DNA of 64,000 bases. It comes from Mucilaginibacter sp. L3T2-6 (lineage in GTDB: Bacteria > Bacteroidota > Bacteroidia > Sphingobacteriales > Sphingobacteriaceae). Under the pieces are notes generated by a model. That model was not told the origin of the DNA and ran no database searches. It saw nothing but the letters and a program-made list of their open reading frames with translations. This document shows positions 1 through 8,437 of this stretch, piece by piece (position 1 is the first letter of the stretch; every line of letters starts with the position of its first letter). Where the stretch lies: contig NZ_JAUMKC010000027.1 of NCBI RefSeq assembly GCF_030519355.1, forward strand, positions 1 through 64,000. The letters run 5' to 3'. Both the position numbers and the translations under genes were made by a program.

Positions 1-36
1 CTCTAATCTGGAAAGAAACAGAAAACGTGAGGTTGA

Positions 37-128
37 GTGACCAGAGATCAGTGGTCAGAGATTAGGAAAAACCGATCACCCCATTTTGCTCATTCCAACT
101 GATCTCTGATCTCTAATCTCTGATAAAC
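37..128. repeat. Inverted pair of heptad micro-repeat arrays downstream of the porin
   Basis: Positions 37-64 hold four degenerate 7-mers (GTGACCA, GAGATCA and relatives). Positions 101-128 hold four more (GATCTCT twice, AATCTCT, GATAAAC). The stretch 42-65 is an imperfect inverted repeat of 99-122, 20 of 24 positions matching, around a 33-nt spacer. The right array runs into the TAG stop of the porin (128-130, minus strand). The fold could end porin transcription, but there is no U-tract. Similar 7-nt arrays recur at other gene ends in the window. Confidence 0.7.
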
Positions 129-2227
129 TAATTATAAAACGTCCACGATACCCCGATCTTCACCATGGCGTCTTGTTGGGGATAGCGGTTCACTGTGTAA
201 TAGCCTTTGCTGAATAATCCCTGGTTGGCATAGTCGTACATCACGAAGAAATTGGTGCGCTGCAGCGTGGCTTTTATAAAAACTGTTGCGACCGGGTAAG
301 ACGAGAATGTTACGTTCGCACCGTTATAAAATTGCCCGAGTCCCGGCGCATACGATGGAGCCACGTACGGGGTATTATAGCGCACATCAAGGCCAATATT
401 TGAGTACAGCACATTAAACAACAACGCTTTGTAATAAAGGCTTGCATAGTTATAAAACTGGGGAGTGCGCAACGTGCTCTGATAATCGGTCTTCTGGAAA
501 ACCAGGTAATCATCAAAATGCCAGCGGCGCCAGGCAATACTTTTACCAACGCTGATTTTTATCAGGTTTATCGGACTGCCCAATTGCGCCGGATGTGCAT
601 CGATACCGTTTTCCTGGGCAGTAAAATACAGGTAATCGGATATCAGGAAGTATTCCGCTTTCAAATCGAACTTTAACGGCCCATTGACATAATTGAACGA
701 CAGGCTATTGGTTTTCTGCTTATTAAACTGGTTATGGAAGATAAAGTGATTAGTATTCCAGCTTGTAAATACCAGCGGCGGCGTGGCGCTTTGCGAGTAC
801 CCTTCTAAAACTATTTTACCGGTTTTGTTGTTCCCGGCCAGGGTAAGTTTCGCATCATATAAAAAGTCGCCAAAATCATGCCCCTGCACAATTTGCTGTA
901 CATCGCCCTCCAGCAATGCCCGGTTGCTCAGCTTATAGCTTAGTTTACCCTTAACCGTTAAATCCTGGAATAGGTTACCCTGCACTTTCACGGGGTGTAC
1001 TATTTTAGCCCCATAAACATCCAGCACGGTATCGCTTACAAACTGGCCATAACTGTAAACATCCTGTGTAAGCCCAAGGTCAAGCTTCAACTCGTTTTTC
1101 ACCGCTTTCTCCGATTTACTCCGCAGGTAAAAGCTGTAGGAAAAATCGTTCTGCAAATGCCGGAACATCAGCGAATCATGCGATCTGTCGTAGCTGTAAT
1201 AGTAATCAGGGAATATGTTATAAGTGTCAACCCCATTTTGCCTGAACTCATATTTCGTGGCATCATACCGTACAGTAACCGCCACGCGCTGGGTGGGCAG
1301 TATCGTGGGCTTGTTCTTTCCGTTGCTGGTACTATCTATATGGCCTATATAATAAAACTGCTTCAGGTAAAACGACCCGCCTTTCCAGCTATCATAAGCA
1401 GCCGGCATGCGTACCTGTTCGCTGCCCTTATTCAGCGAGCCAACCGAAAAAACTGAATCATTTAATATGGAGCCCGTTATCGGCGTCTTTAAGTTATTAT
1501 AAATGAGGTTGGATAGCAGATTATACCGCTTACTTTTCGACTCATACCAGGTAAACACTGCAGCATTAACATCGCTCACGTTCTGCGCCAGCACACCATT
1601 ATAAGCATAATATCCGCGCGACCCTATGAAGTTGAGGTTAAAGCCCACGTTTAGCCTGGGGTTAACGTTTTGCGTATGCGTTATTTTGAACAACTGTTCT
1701 TTAACACCGGTGTAGCCAACCAGGTAAAGATTGGTCATCGCAACGCGCGCGCGGTAATAGTTTATATTTTCGGGGCGCAGCATGTAGGGGTCGAGCTCAT
1801 GCAGGCCGGGCTCAAAGCCAATAGTGCGCGATGGCTCAAAAAGCAGCGGTCGCGCCGGCAAACCTGTATTACCCAGGCTGATTTTTGGCGTGCGCGGCTG
1901 TAAAAGGGGACTATAATTTTCGTAATTATAAAGACCTGTATCAAGCGGGAACAACACGGTGCTGTCCCGTAAAAATCGCTCGTTGGTTACCCTGATAAAC
2001 TTGGCGTTAAAAACCACGCTATCCTTTTTTCTGTCTTGCTTTTTGCGGAGCGAATCCAGTTGCTGGTCTGTGGTAAGTGTTTTTTGCGTAGTGCCTGTGT
2101 CGCGCAGGTTGATACGCTGCTGCGAGCCGGGATAGTTATTATTGCCGCGTTGAATCTGCGCGAAAACAGACTGCGCAAATACACAGATGAAAAGCAGCAG
2201 TAGGTATTTAAAAACTTTATGAGGCAT
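128..2227 (-). CDS. Putative outer membrane porin (Porin_10-like beta-barrel)
   Basis: Predicted 699-aa outer membrane beta-barrel. Residues 1-24 form a signal peptide (basic start, hydrophobic LLLLFICVFA, cleavage after AQ). The rest is rich in alternating aromatic and polar strands such as YYAYNG and YFLISDYLYF, and the protein ends in an aromatic closing strand, SWTFYN, typical of barrels inserted by BAM. Length and pattern fit the Bacteroidota putative-porin family; substrate is unknown. Its ATG shares one base with the TAA of the purine nucleoside phosphorylase gene upstream (TAATG), so the two are probably translationally coupled in an operon with lpxK. The family call is from recognition of the pattern, not a search. 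Confidence 0.75.
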   Translation of the reverse strand: MPHKVFKYLLLLFICVFAQSVFAQIQRGNNNYPGSQQRINLRDTGTTQKTLTTDQQLDSLRKKQDRKKDSVVFNAKFIRVTNERFLRDSTVLFPLDTGLYNYENYSPLLQPRTPKISLGNTGLPARPLLFEPSRTIGFEPGLHELDPYMLRPENINYYRARVAMTNLYLVGYTGVKEQLFKITHTQNVNPRLNVGFNLNFIGSRGYYAYNGVLAQNVSDVNAAVFTWYESKSKRYNLLSNLIYNNLKTPITGSILNDSVFSVGSLNKGSEQVRMPAAYDSWKGGSFYLKQFYYIGHIDSTSNGKNKPTILPTQRVAVTVRYDATKYEFRQNGVDTYNIFPDYYYSYDRSHDSLMFRHLQNDFSYSFYLRSKSEKAVKNELKLDLGLTQDVYSYGQFVSDTVLDVYGAKIVHPVKVQGNLFQDLTVKGKLSYKLSNRALLEGDVQQIVQGHDFGDFLYDAKLTLAGNNKTGKIVLEGYSQSATPPLVFTSWNTNHFIFHNQFNKQKTNSLSFNYVNGPLKFDLKAEYFLISDYLYFTAQENGIDAHPAQLGSPINLIKISVGKSIAWRRWHFDDYLVFQKTDYQSTLRTPQFYNYASLYYKALLFNVLYSNIGLDVRYNTPYVAPSYAPGLGQFYNGANVTFSSYPVATVFIKATLQRTNFFVMYDYANQGLFSKGYYTVNRYPQQDAMVKIGVSWTFYN

Positions 2228-3042
2228 TAATAACCGGCTATCAGTTCTTTAAGTATCAATGTCATTTTAGGCTCCGCCTCGCGGGCAACGGCCAGTATCT
2301 CCTCAAGTGATACGGGCTTTAACACCTCCGTAAAACCTTCGTCGGTGATCACCGAGATAGCAAATACAGTAAGTCCCGAATGCCGGGCCACAATAATTTC
2401 GGGCACAGTGCTCATCCCAACGGCATCTCCTCCTATTATCCGCAGGTACCGGTACTCGGCCCTGGTTTCAAGGTTGGGGCCTGTAACCGCAACATAAACT
2501 CCTTTATGGCAGGTAATATTGTTTGCTTTCGCAATATCCAGGGCTTTAACAATCAGTTCCTTTTTGTAAGGCTCGCTCATATCCGGAAACCGGGGGCCAA
2601 GTTCTTCTTCGTTACGCCCGGTAAGCGGGTTTTGCGGCTGCAGGTTGATGTGGTCTTCAATCACCATCAGGTCGCCCTTTTTTATCGCTGGGTTTAAAGA
2701 GCCGCTTGCGTTCGATACAAACAACGTTTTTATTCCCAATGCCTTCATCACCCGAACCGGAAAGGTGATCTGCTGCATGTTGTAACCTTCATAATAATGC
2801 AGGCGGCCCTGCATGGCAACTACTTTTACTCCATTCAGCTTGCCGAAGATCAATTTACCGGAATGAAACTCCAGGGTTGAGATCGGAAAATCAGGGATGT
2901 TGGAATACATCAGCTGCTTTTCAATCTCAATTTCATTCACCAGCGCGCCAAGCCCTGTACCTAAAATAATTCCTACTTCGGGTTCAAAGTCGCCAATACG
3001 GCTTTTAATGTATGCTGTTGTTCGTTGTATACTCTCTAACAT
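2227..3042 (-). CDS. Purine-nucleoside phosphorylase (trimeric type)
   Basis: Cytosolic enzyme, 271 aa, that splits purine (deoxy)nucleosides with phosphate to free base and (deoxy)ribose-1-phosphate in purine salvage. Visible family signatures are the phosphate loop GTGLGAL near residue 29, the SNASGSLNP segment in the middle, and the base-binding GGDAVGMSTVPE stretch in the last third. Length matches trimeric PNPs. The start MLESIQ is normal for the family and overlaps the end of lpxK by 38 nt. The stop overlaps the porin ATG by one base. The gene therefore sits in a tightly packed lpxK-pnp-porin unit on the minus strand. Whether the specificity is guanosine/inosine or broader cannot be read from the sequence. 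Confidence 0.92.
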   Translation of the reverse strand: MLESIQRTTAYIKSRIGDFEPEVGIILGTGLGALVNEIEIEKQLMYSNIPDFPISTLEFHSGKLIFGKLNGVKVVAMQGRLHYYEGYNMQQITFPVRVMKALGIKTLFVSNASGSLNPAIKKGDLMVIEDHINLQPQNPLTGRNEEELGPRFPDMSEPYKKELIVKALDIAKANNITCHKGVYVAVTGPNLETRAEYRYLRIIGGDAVGMSTVPEIIVARHSGLTVFAISVITDEGFTEVLKPVSLEEILAVAREAEPKMTLILKELIAGY

Positions 3043-4132
3043 AGTCGGTAATCATTTTATCAAAGCCGCCGCCCGTATCATTTAAAAATTCCATGCTTAT
3101 GGGCATCACAAAAACAGGGAGCGGCTCCCCGTTTTGCCGCCCATGGCTAAGCCAGGACTCTTCTAAACGCTGTGCATCCTTTTCTGTTGTGATAATTATT
3201 TTTTTTTGCGATGGACAAGCCTCAAATTCTTCGGCAAGTTTAGCGATATTTTTTAAGGTAAAGGGGTGATGGTCGGGATAATCGTGATGGATAATTTGCA
3301 CCGTCTGCGCTTCCAGATGTTTCACCAGTGGTTTGGGATTAGCGATACCGGTCAGCAAAAAGATGGTTGTCTCATTATCTATCCTTACGACAGCCCTGTT
3401 TCCCTTTAGATCCAGCAGTGGCTGATATACTATCGCGCTAAAAAATAACGACTGATAAGGCAAGGGTGCTATTTTGTTTGCCAATTGCACCTGTTCTTTG
3501 TGTAATATAGATGGGGGGCATTTAGTAACAACGATTATCTGCGCACGCCACCGCCCGCTGAAAGGCTCCCGGAAGTTTCCGGCAGGCAATAAAAAATGAG
3601 GCTCGTTTACCCGGTTATAATCAAATAGCAAGATGCTCAGACCTGGCTCTACAGCACGATGCTGGTAAGCATCATCCATTAATATCAGATCGTGACTGGG
3701 CAATAGTTGATTGATACCGTACACCCTGTCCTCGCAAACGGCAACAGTAATATCCGGGAATTTTTGATGGAACTGGGCAGGTTCGTCGCCGATTTCTTGA
3801 GAAAGTGTATATATACGATTGGAGAATCCGAATTCTTCGTCTTCCTGTTTGCCCCGCTTCGACTCTTGATCCTCAATCAAAAAGCCCTTGGTCTTCCTGC
3901 CGTACCCCCTGCTTAATGTGGCTAATTTATATTCATCCTTTAGTAAACGGATAAGATACTCCGTCATCGGGCTTTTACCGGCGCCGCCAACTTCCAGATT
4001 GCCTACTGATATTACGGGCTTGCTGAACTTATGACTTTTGAAAAGACCTGCATCATAAAAAAAATTGCGGATAATAACTACCAGCCCGTAAAGCAGCGAG
4101 AAGGGTAACAACAGCCGGCGCAGGTATTTCAT
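3005..4132 (-). CDS. lpxK: Tetraacyldisaccharide 4'-kinase
   Basis: Inner-membrane kinase of lipid A synthesis that uses ATP to phosphorylate the 4' position of the tetraacyl disaccharide. It has 375 aa. An N-terminal hydrophobic anchor (about residues 7-26) precedes the Walker A loop VGGAGKS (about 48-54). The DDAYQHR motif typical of LpxK lies near residues 150-160. The gene shows the organism makes a lipid A outer membrane. The C-terminus overlaps the following phosphorylase gene by 38 nt. A consensus -7 element (TATCTTTG, 4147-4140) ends 7 nt before the ATG, so the transcript may be leaderless or nearly so. The function call is firm. Confidence 0.95.
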   Translation of the reverse strand: MKYLRRLLLPFSLLYGLVVIIRNFFYDAGLFKSHKFSKPVISVGNLEVGGAGKSPMTEYLIRLLKDEYKLATLSRGYGRKTKGFLIEDQESKRGKQEDEEFGFSNRIYTLSQEIGDEPAQFHQKFPDITVAVCEDRVYGINQLLPSHDLILMDDAYQHRAVEPGLSILLFDYNRVNEPHFLLPAGNFREPFSGRWRAQIIVVTKCPPSILHKEQVQLANKIAPLPYQSLFFSAIVYQPLLDLKGNRAVVRIDNETTIFLLTGIANPKPLVKHLEAQTVQIIHHDYPDHHPFTLKNIAKLAEEFEACPSQKKIIITTEKDAQRLEESWLSHGRQNGEPLPVFVMPISMEFLNDTGGGFDKMITDYVREYTTNNSIH

Positions 4133-4139
4133 AGTTGGA

Positions 4140-4147
4140 CAAAGATA
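4140..4147 (-). promoter_or_regulatory. -7 promoter element of lpxK
   Basis: TATCTTTG matches the Bacteroidota -7 consensus TAnnTTTG exactly and lies 7 nt upstream of the lpxK ATG. No convincing TTTG is seen at the -33 distance, so only half of the promoter is supported. Confidence 0.55.
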
Positions 4148-4160
4148 ACTGGCATTGGTT

Positions 4161-4186
4161 GGATTTGAAGGATTAAAACGGATGGA
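4161..4186. repeat. 9-nt period micro-repeat upstream of lpxK
   Basis: GGATTTGAA is followed directly by GGATTAAAA and a decayed GGATGGATTT unit. The reverse complement shares a 14-base stretch, AATCCTTCAAATCC, with the 9-mer array at 32655-32681, so the two belong to one interspersed family. Confidence 0.5.
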
Positions 4187-4276
4187 TTTAATAAACTGCT
4201 ACGCTTGCAGGATTTAAAACTTCACAGGCTAATGATTCTGCTTAGAAGGCGTATCATTGGGCTTATTATATTCCAT

Positions 4277-4311
4277 CTGGTCTTCTGTCTCTGATTAACT
4301 AATCAACTCTA
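4277..4311. repeat. Heptad micro-repeat covering the stop codon of the S51 peptidase gene
   Basis: Five consecutive 7-mers (CTGGTCT, TCTGTCT, CTGATTA, ACTAATC, AACTCTA) end on the stop triplet of the minus-strand gene. The two units CTGATTA, ACTAATC recur in the same order and phase at 5153-5166. Confidence 0.5.
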
Positions 4312-5118
4312 TTTCAATATCTCCCCTACCGGCAGCAGCTTCTCATCTATCTTACCATCAATAACAGAAACGTAGTATGTATTGCTCTTATCATCCGCAG
4401 CTACAGATCGTACGTACTTTTCATTTTCAAACACTATGCCTGCCTTATCATCAATAGCATAGCCGGGGCTCAATTTCCCCTTCAGAATGTTTTCAAAATA
4501 AAGCGGCTTGCGCAATGGCTCGCTATGATAGTGCGGACAATGGCTGGTTTGTATAAAACCTAATCCCTTCACTATGGATAATTCCTTTGGCCGGGAGTCG
4601 GTAGTGCCGCCCTGGAACCAGCACAGTGAGCCTGCACTGCCGCCGGCGAGTATAATCCCTTTATTATAAGCTTTTCTTAAAACAGTATCAATTCCCTGCG
4701 CCTTCCATATTGCCATCATGTTTAGCGTATTACCGCCGCCCACAACTATAGCATCCATACTCAACAGGTTTTCCTCGAACGATTTCTTTTCCGTGTAAGA
4801 TGCCACATAGGTGCGCTGTATATACGGCCGCATAACCAGGTCTTCGCAGGTTGCGTACCAGGCCAAAATAACATTGGCGTTATCGCCCATCGCGGTCGGC
4901 AGGAAGCATACTTTCGGATTTTGCTTTTTAGTAAGCCGGATGACATATTGCATAAACTCTTTGTTGAAGCCGCCGCCGTAAGCAAAAATGGTGCGGGTAG
5001 CTCCTGAATCAGTAGCCTTTTGAGCAAAAGCTGTATAGCAGTAAGTAATACACAGCAGGATAGGAAAGATTTTTTTCACTTGGTTATAATCGGGTTTACA
5101 GTGTTCTAAGTTAAACAT
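4309..5118 (-). CDS. Secreted S51-type peptidase (peptidase E / cyanophycinase-like)
   Basis: 269-aa protein of the class I glutamine-amidotransferase-like S51 fold, whose members are aspartyl dipeptidases or cyanophycinases with a serine nucleophile. Visible signatures are GGGNTLN (about 127-133) and the nucleophile elbow AGGSAGS with Ser about 161. A hydrophobic export signal (FPILLCITYCYTAFA) lies at about 18-32. From the ATG it is preceded by 13 unlikely residues, so a GTG at 5079-5077, giving VKKIFPILL, may be the true start. Cytosolic peptidase E normally lacks a signal, so this exported version may act on periplasmic peptides. The physiological substrate is unknown. Heptad arrays flank the gene on both sides. 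Confidence 0.8.
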   Translation of the reverse strand: MFNLEHCKPDYNQVKKIFPILLCITYCYTAFAQKATDSGATRTIFAYGGGFNKEFMQYVIRLTKKQNPKVCFLPTAMGDNANVILAWYATCEDLVMRPYIQRTYVASYTEKKSFEENLLSMDAIVVGGGNTLNMMAIWKAQGIDTVLRKAYNKGIILAGGSAGSLCWFQGGTTDSRPKELSIVKGLGFIQTSHCPHYHSEPLRKPLYFENILKGKLSPGYAIDDKAGIVFENEKYVRSVAADDKSNTYYVSVIDGKIDEKLLPVGEILK

Positions 5119-5138
5119 TTAAACCGCTGTTTTATTCA

Positions 5139-5166
5139 CCAACCTCCAATCTCTGATTAACTAATC
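5139..5166. repeat. Heptad micro-repeat covering the stop codon of the cupin gene
   Basis: Four in-phase 7-mers (CCAACCT, CCAATCT, CTGATTA, ACTAATC). The stop triplet of the minus-strand cupin gene (5157-5159) lies inside the third unit. The last two units repeat those at 4291-4304. Confidence 0.55.
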
Positions 5167-5504
5167 TCTATCACCACAGTCTCCATATCCTGCGCCTCAA
5201 ATGTAATATTCACCGAGCGGCTGCCATTAGGCCGTGTACGATGGTTTACATTTTTAGGTATGGTAAATAGCTGGCCGGGATGCAACTCAACCGTGCGGTC
5301 ATCCAGATCGATAAATATCGAGCCCTCGATTACCATAAAACTTTCGTCGGAGTTGGGATGCATGTGCCAGAAATATGGCTCCGTCATTACGCTCATTCGT
5401 ATCACATGGTTATTCACAAGCGCTAAGGGGACATTTGAATAAGTGCCTTTCGCATCGGCTATCTGCGGCGAAAAATCTACTATCTGAAGTGGTTGTATCT
5501 GCAT
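5157..5504 (-). CDS. Small cupin-domain protein
   Basis: 115-aa single-domain cupin, presumably cytosolic. The metal-binding pattern is clear: HMHPNSDESFMVIEG gives two His and a Glu, and NVNHRTRP supplies the third His. PGQLFTIP is the second cupin motif. Stand-alone cupins of this size can be isomerases, dioxygenases or ligand-binding proteins, and nothing here decides which. It is followed on the same strand by the S51 peptidase gene, 38 nt away, with a heptad repeat at the junction. Confidence 0.8.
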   Translation of the reverse strand: MQIQPLQIVDFSPQIADAKGTYSNVPLALVNNHVIRMSVMTEPYFWHMHPNSDESFMVIEGSIFIDLDDRTVELHPGQLFTIPKNVNHRTRPNGSRSVNITFEAQDMETVVIEIS

Positions 5505-5838
5505 GCTGGTTTAATAATAACTTTAACCTATTGCGTTAGACTGTTGGATTGTGCTGGGATCAGGCAAAAAGTAAAGGTTTACAGGAACTTTACAGATTTT
5601 TACTGTAACCTTGATATAAATATCTGATAATAAGCACATTAATAGGTTGCAGGGGCTTTAAACTGTAAAGGGTCTGAAATCAGGGCAATCTCAAAATATT
5701 TTCGCACAAATTTGTAACATCCTGCCACTGCCTCTTATCTAAATCTCGTTAAATAAAACAAAAAACAGCGTACCGGCACAAACAACAACCGATCAATGCT
5801 GCTAAAGCCGGCAGAAAATAACTCACACTAAAAACATC
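5505..5838. other. Intergenic region between divergent genes
   Basis: This 334-bp AT-rich stretch separates the cupin gene and the plus-strand lipoprotein gene and must hold both promoters. I see no exact TAnnTTTG within 40 nt of either start. Several TTTACAG/CTGTAA motifs occur at 5576-5615. No convincing small gene or RNA was found. Confidence 0.4.
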
Positions 5839-6576
5839 ATGAAAAAAATATTCATAGCACTAACTATGTTGGCGGTAGTAGCCTCGTCGTGCAACCAAAA
5901 CCGCCGCGAGCAAAACAACGTCACCATCGAAAATAATACCACCAGCGGGTTCGATGTAAATAAGCTGGCCCAATTTGTAAAAACCAGCACCGACCCCGAA
6001 ACACTGGAGAAGGCCATCAATAACCCCGCTAACCAGATCAATAACCTCGATCTGGATAAAGATGGTAACATCGACTATTTAAAAGTTGAGGAAGGCGAAA
6101 ACAACAGGCTGAAAGTGATTGACGATGTAAGTAACTCGGAATCGGTTACCGTTGCCAGCATCAGGATCGATACTGACAATGCCAGCAACCAGGCCGACTT
6201 AGCCATCCAGGGTAACCCGGCTTATGTGGGCTACAATAACTATTACCACTCGTCGTTCTCGTTTACCGACTTCCTGCTGCTTAGCTATATCATGCGTCCG
6301 CATGCGTTTTATGTGCCAATGTACCACTATGGTTATTATCCTTCTTATTACACAAGGGTACATACTTACAGCACATTCAGGCCAACTACGTCGTCGTATA
6401 TGTCGTCGAGGATGAGCCACCGCAGCAGCTTAAGCAGTCCTGTCAGGTCTCAGCGATCATTCAGTACGCGCAGGTCTGGCAGTTTTGGCAGCGGTTCAAG
6501 GCGCAGCAGCTTCGGCAGCAGCAGTTTCAGAAGAAGCAGCTTTGGCAGCAGCCGGGGTTTCGGACGAAGAAGGTAA
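5839..6576 (+). CDS. Hypothetical lipoprotein with Ser/Arg-rich tail
   Basis: 245-aa predicted lipoprotein of unknown function. The N-terminus has a type II signal with lipobox ASSC and Cys18 as the modified residue. Residues about 30-125 form an acidic Asn/Asp-rich region containing DLDKDGNIDYLKV, which resembles an EF-hand-like or repeat loop. Then come an aromatic His/Tyr segment (about 135-180) and a low-complexity tail of Ser, Arg, Gly and Phe (about 190-245). The tail is strongly basic and probably disordered. It lies 64 nt before a PspA/IM30 gene, so an envelope-stress role is possible but unproven. Confidence 0.7.
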   Translation: MKKIFIALTMLAVVASSCNQNRREQNNVTIENNTTSGFDVNKLAQFVKTSTDPETLEKAINNPANQINNLDLDKDGNIDYLKVEEGENNRLKVIDDVSNSESVTVASIRIDTDNASNQADLAIQGNPAYVGYNNYYHSSFSFTDFLLLSYIMRPHAFYVPMYHYGYYPSYYTRVHTYSTFRPTTSSYMSSRMSHRSSLSSPVRSQRSFSTRRSGSFGSGSRRSSFGSSSFRRSSFGSSRGFGRRR

Positions 6577-6640
6577 ACATAAACACGCAATAAAAACTAT
6601 TTATAACCACAACTAACAATAACATCTAAAATTTAATAAA

Positions 6641-7342
6641 ATGAGCATATTCGATAGATTATTCCGCATAGGTAAAGCAGAAGCTAACGCTGCTATTGAC
6701 AAACTGGAAGATCCGGCAAAGATGGCCGAACAGATTCTTCGCGAGCTTCGCTCGAACTACCAGCAGGCCATACAGGGCGAAGCTGAAATAAAAGCCCTTG
6801 CGCTGCAGCATCGCGCCAGCGAATTAAAGGCCCGCAATACCGCCAGCGAATGGGAGAAAAAAACCAATGAGCTGTTGGACCGTATAGAAAGCAAGCAGTT
6901 GGACGAAGCAAAAGGCAATGAGCTGGCTACAAAAGCCGCGGAAGCGCACCAGGCTGCCGAAAACGAAGCCAACCAGTATGCAAAAATGGCTGAAAAGGAA
7001 GAGAGCGCCGTAGCTGTGATGGACCTTAAAATCAAACAGATAAGAGACCAGATTGCCGAAACAGAAAGCCGGGCACAGCTGATACAATCGCGCGCTAAAA
7101 CAGCTGAGGTATCGGAACGCATCAACAAAACCATGTCGAGCGTGGATACGGATGGTCTGATGGCAACCCTCAATCGTATGGATCAAAAAGCTTCGGCCCA
7201 GGAATTCCGTGCGGCTGCTTATGCGCAGATTGATGATGCCACTATGTCGGCCGAACAGGAAATCAATAAAGTGTTGGGCACTGGCCAGCAGTCAAATGCC
7301 CTGGAAGCTATTAAGGCAAAGAGAACGAAGTTGTTGAATTAA
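6641..7342 (+). CDS. PspA/IM30 family membrane-remodelling protein
   Basis: 233-aa, almost wholly helical, coiled-coil protein of the PspA/IM30 (ESCRT-III-like) family, peripheral on the inner face of the cytoplasmic membrane. The start MSIFDRLFRIGKAEANAAIDKLEDP is diagnostic: an amphipathic first helix, then the conserved EDP. Long heptad-like Ala/Glu/Lys/Gln stretches fill residues 25-190. Such proteins assemble into scaffolds that maintain membrane integrity under stress. The PspF/PspBC partners of Proteobacteria are absent nearby. The neighbours are an envelope lipoprotein upstream and an unknown acidic protein downstream. Confidence 0.9.
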   Translation: MSIFDRLFRIGKAEANAAIDKLEDPAKMAEQILRELRSNYQQAIQGEAEIKALALQHRASELKARNTASEWEKKTNELLDRIESKQLDEAKGNELATKAAEAHQAAENEANQYAKMAEKEESAVAVMDLKIKQIRDQIAETESRAQLIQSRAKTAEVSERINKTMSSVDTDGLMATLNRMDQKASAQEFRAAAYAQIDDATMSAEQEINKVLGTGQQSNALEAIKAKRTKLLN

Positions 7343-7357
7343 ACAAATAATCCATCT

Positions 7358-7464
7358 TTGTCATTGCGAGCGAGGAACGAGCGCGGCAACCCCGTTGCAA
7401 TGCATTAGCGCCAATGCATGTCGGTTGTGTATGGCGGCGAGGTTGCTTCGTTCCTCGCAATGAC
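7358..7464. repeat. REP-like palindromic element
   Basis: The left arm begins TGTCATTGCGAGCGAGGAAC at 7359. The right arm (7435-7464) is its inverted copy without a GCGA insertion and with a slightly different inner end. The inner part also holds a repeated CAATGCAT. This is the long imperfect hairpin form of REP elements mobilised by RAYT transposases, which I know to be common in Bacteroidota. No RAYT gene is in the window. Confidence 0.75.
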
Positions 7465-7491
7465 AAGATTTTTAAATTTTTTATCTACCCC

Positions 7492-8256
7492 ATGTTTTTA
7501 ACCCCTGATAATAAAAAATCATACAAAGCCATTATCATTTTAGATGAGATGATAAACGGCAACCGCCAGTTTAAAACTGTTGCCAATGGCGACGATAGTG
7601 TGTTGGAGCCGCTGTTTATTGAGCTGATGGCCAAAGGTTACTTAACTGCCAGCGGCATGACCTACCAGGTTACCGCAAGCGGTCGCGAGGTTTACGACAC
7701 GTTTATGAAACGCTATACCGAGTTTTTAAAGGTGTACGATGTTTTTTCTTATGTCGATCTGGAGAAAGGCGAATTTGCTTTTGCCAGATACTATGATTTC
7801 GACACCGATGAGGACTGGCTGAACTATTGCGACAATGAGCGCTTTGACGACCTGCGCATCGCCGTCGCTATTTTCAAAAAGATCAACCCGGCAGAAATTG
7901 TTTTCATGTCGTTTATCAATGAAAACAGGTTTGACACCACTTCAGCCGGCTGGCAGATCGACTTAGTGTCTGACAATGTTTGGGATGAAATAGAAGAAAT
8001 CTGTTCGGTTGCCATTAAGCCCGAAGAACTGGGTGATGACGCTATGGTTGACATGATTGGCCAGGGCGCCGACCTGATGATGAAACTGATGGAAGAAGAG
8101 CAAAACCGTAATTCAGGCAATAATGGTTATAACGGTTCTGGTGGCTATCCGCAGCAAGAAGTAGTGGTTGTTGAAGAAACCATCCCGTACTACCAGCCTT
8201 ATTATGACCCGTTCTATGTTTCGCCGGTGTGGCTCCTGCCATTGTTCTTATGGTAG
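7492..8256 (+). CDS. Hypothetical acidic protein following PspA
   Basis: 254 aa, unrecognised. I start at MFLTPDNKKS rather than the earlier ATG at 7414, because the upstream codons lie inside the REP hairpin. The N-terminal 80 residues look like a winged-helix fold (ILDEMINGNRQ, LIELMAKGYL, YQVTASGREVY). A mixed alpha/beta acidic domain follows (about 85-195), then an Asn/Gly linker and a Tyr/Pro/Trp-rich C-terminus (YYQPYYDPFY, ending PLFLW). The aromatic tail resembles a membrane-surface anchor. The position behind PspA suggests a membrane or stress context. No function is assigned. Confidence 0.65.
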   Translation: MFLTPDNKKSYKAIIILDEMINGNRQFKTVANGDDSVLEPLFIELMAKGYLTASGMTYQVTASGREVYDTFMKRYTEFLKVYDVFSYVDLEKGEFAFARYYDFDTDEDWLNYCDNERFDDLRIAVAIFKKINPAEIVFMSFINENRFDTTSAGWQIDLVSDNVWDEIEEICSVAIKPEELGDDAMVDMIGQGADLMMKLMEEEQNRNSGNNGYNGSGGYPQQEVVVVEETIPYYQPYYDPFYVSPVWLLPLFLW

Positions 8257-8300
8257 TAATGTTTTAGCTCGCCGGTTAATCAATAAAGCCAGCTAATGCA

Positions 8301-8352
8301 CATATCAGAATTTACACTGCATGTGGTTATATGCCGCGTAAATTCTGATATG
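8301..8352. terminator. Long perfect inverted repeat between convergent genes
   Basis: A 15-bp perfect stem, CATATCAGAATTTAC at 8301-8315 against its complement at 8338-8352, closes a 22-nt loop that can itself pair GCAT with ATGC. It lies between convergent genes ending at 8256 and 8438. It lacks a U-run, so it may be a bidirectional terminator or transcript-stabilising hairpin. It is also large enough to extrude as a cruciform. Confidence 0.6.
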
Positions 8353-8437
8353 AATAGTAAACCTTTCACCCTTTACCAGGCAAGTATTCCCCTCTTGCCG
8401 GCAATACAACTGCCAACTTTATACTGCCACTGCAAAC

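Noticed and set aside
995..1456. Plus-strand 153-codon open frame inside the porin gene
   Set aside because: It is the complement of a clear outer membrane protein gene and has no recognisable domain.
7414..7491. N-terminal extension of the acidic protein
   Set aside because: The codons lie in a REP-like hairpin and translate to an unlikely basic/aromatic stretch, so the start was moved to 7492.
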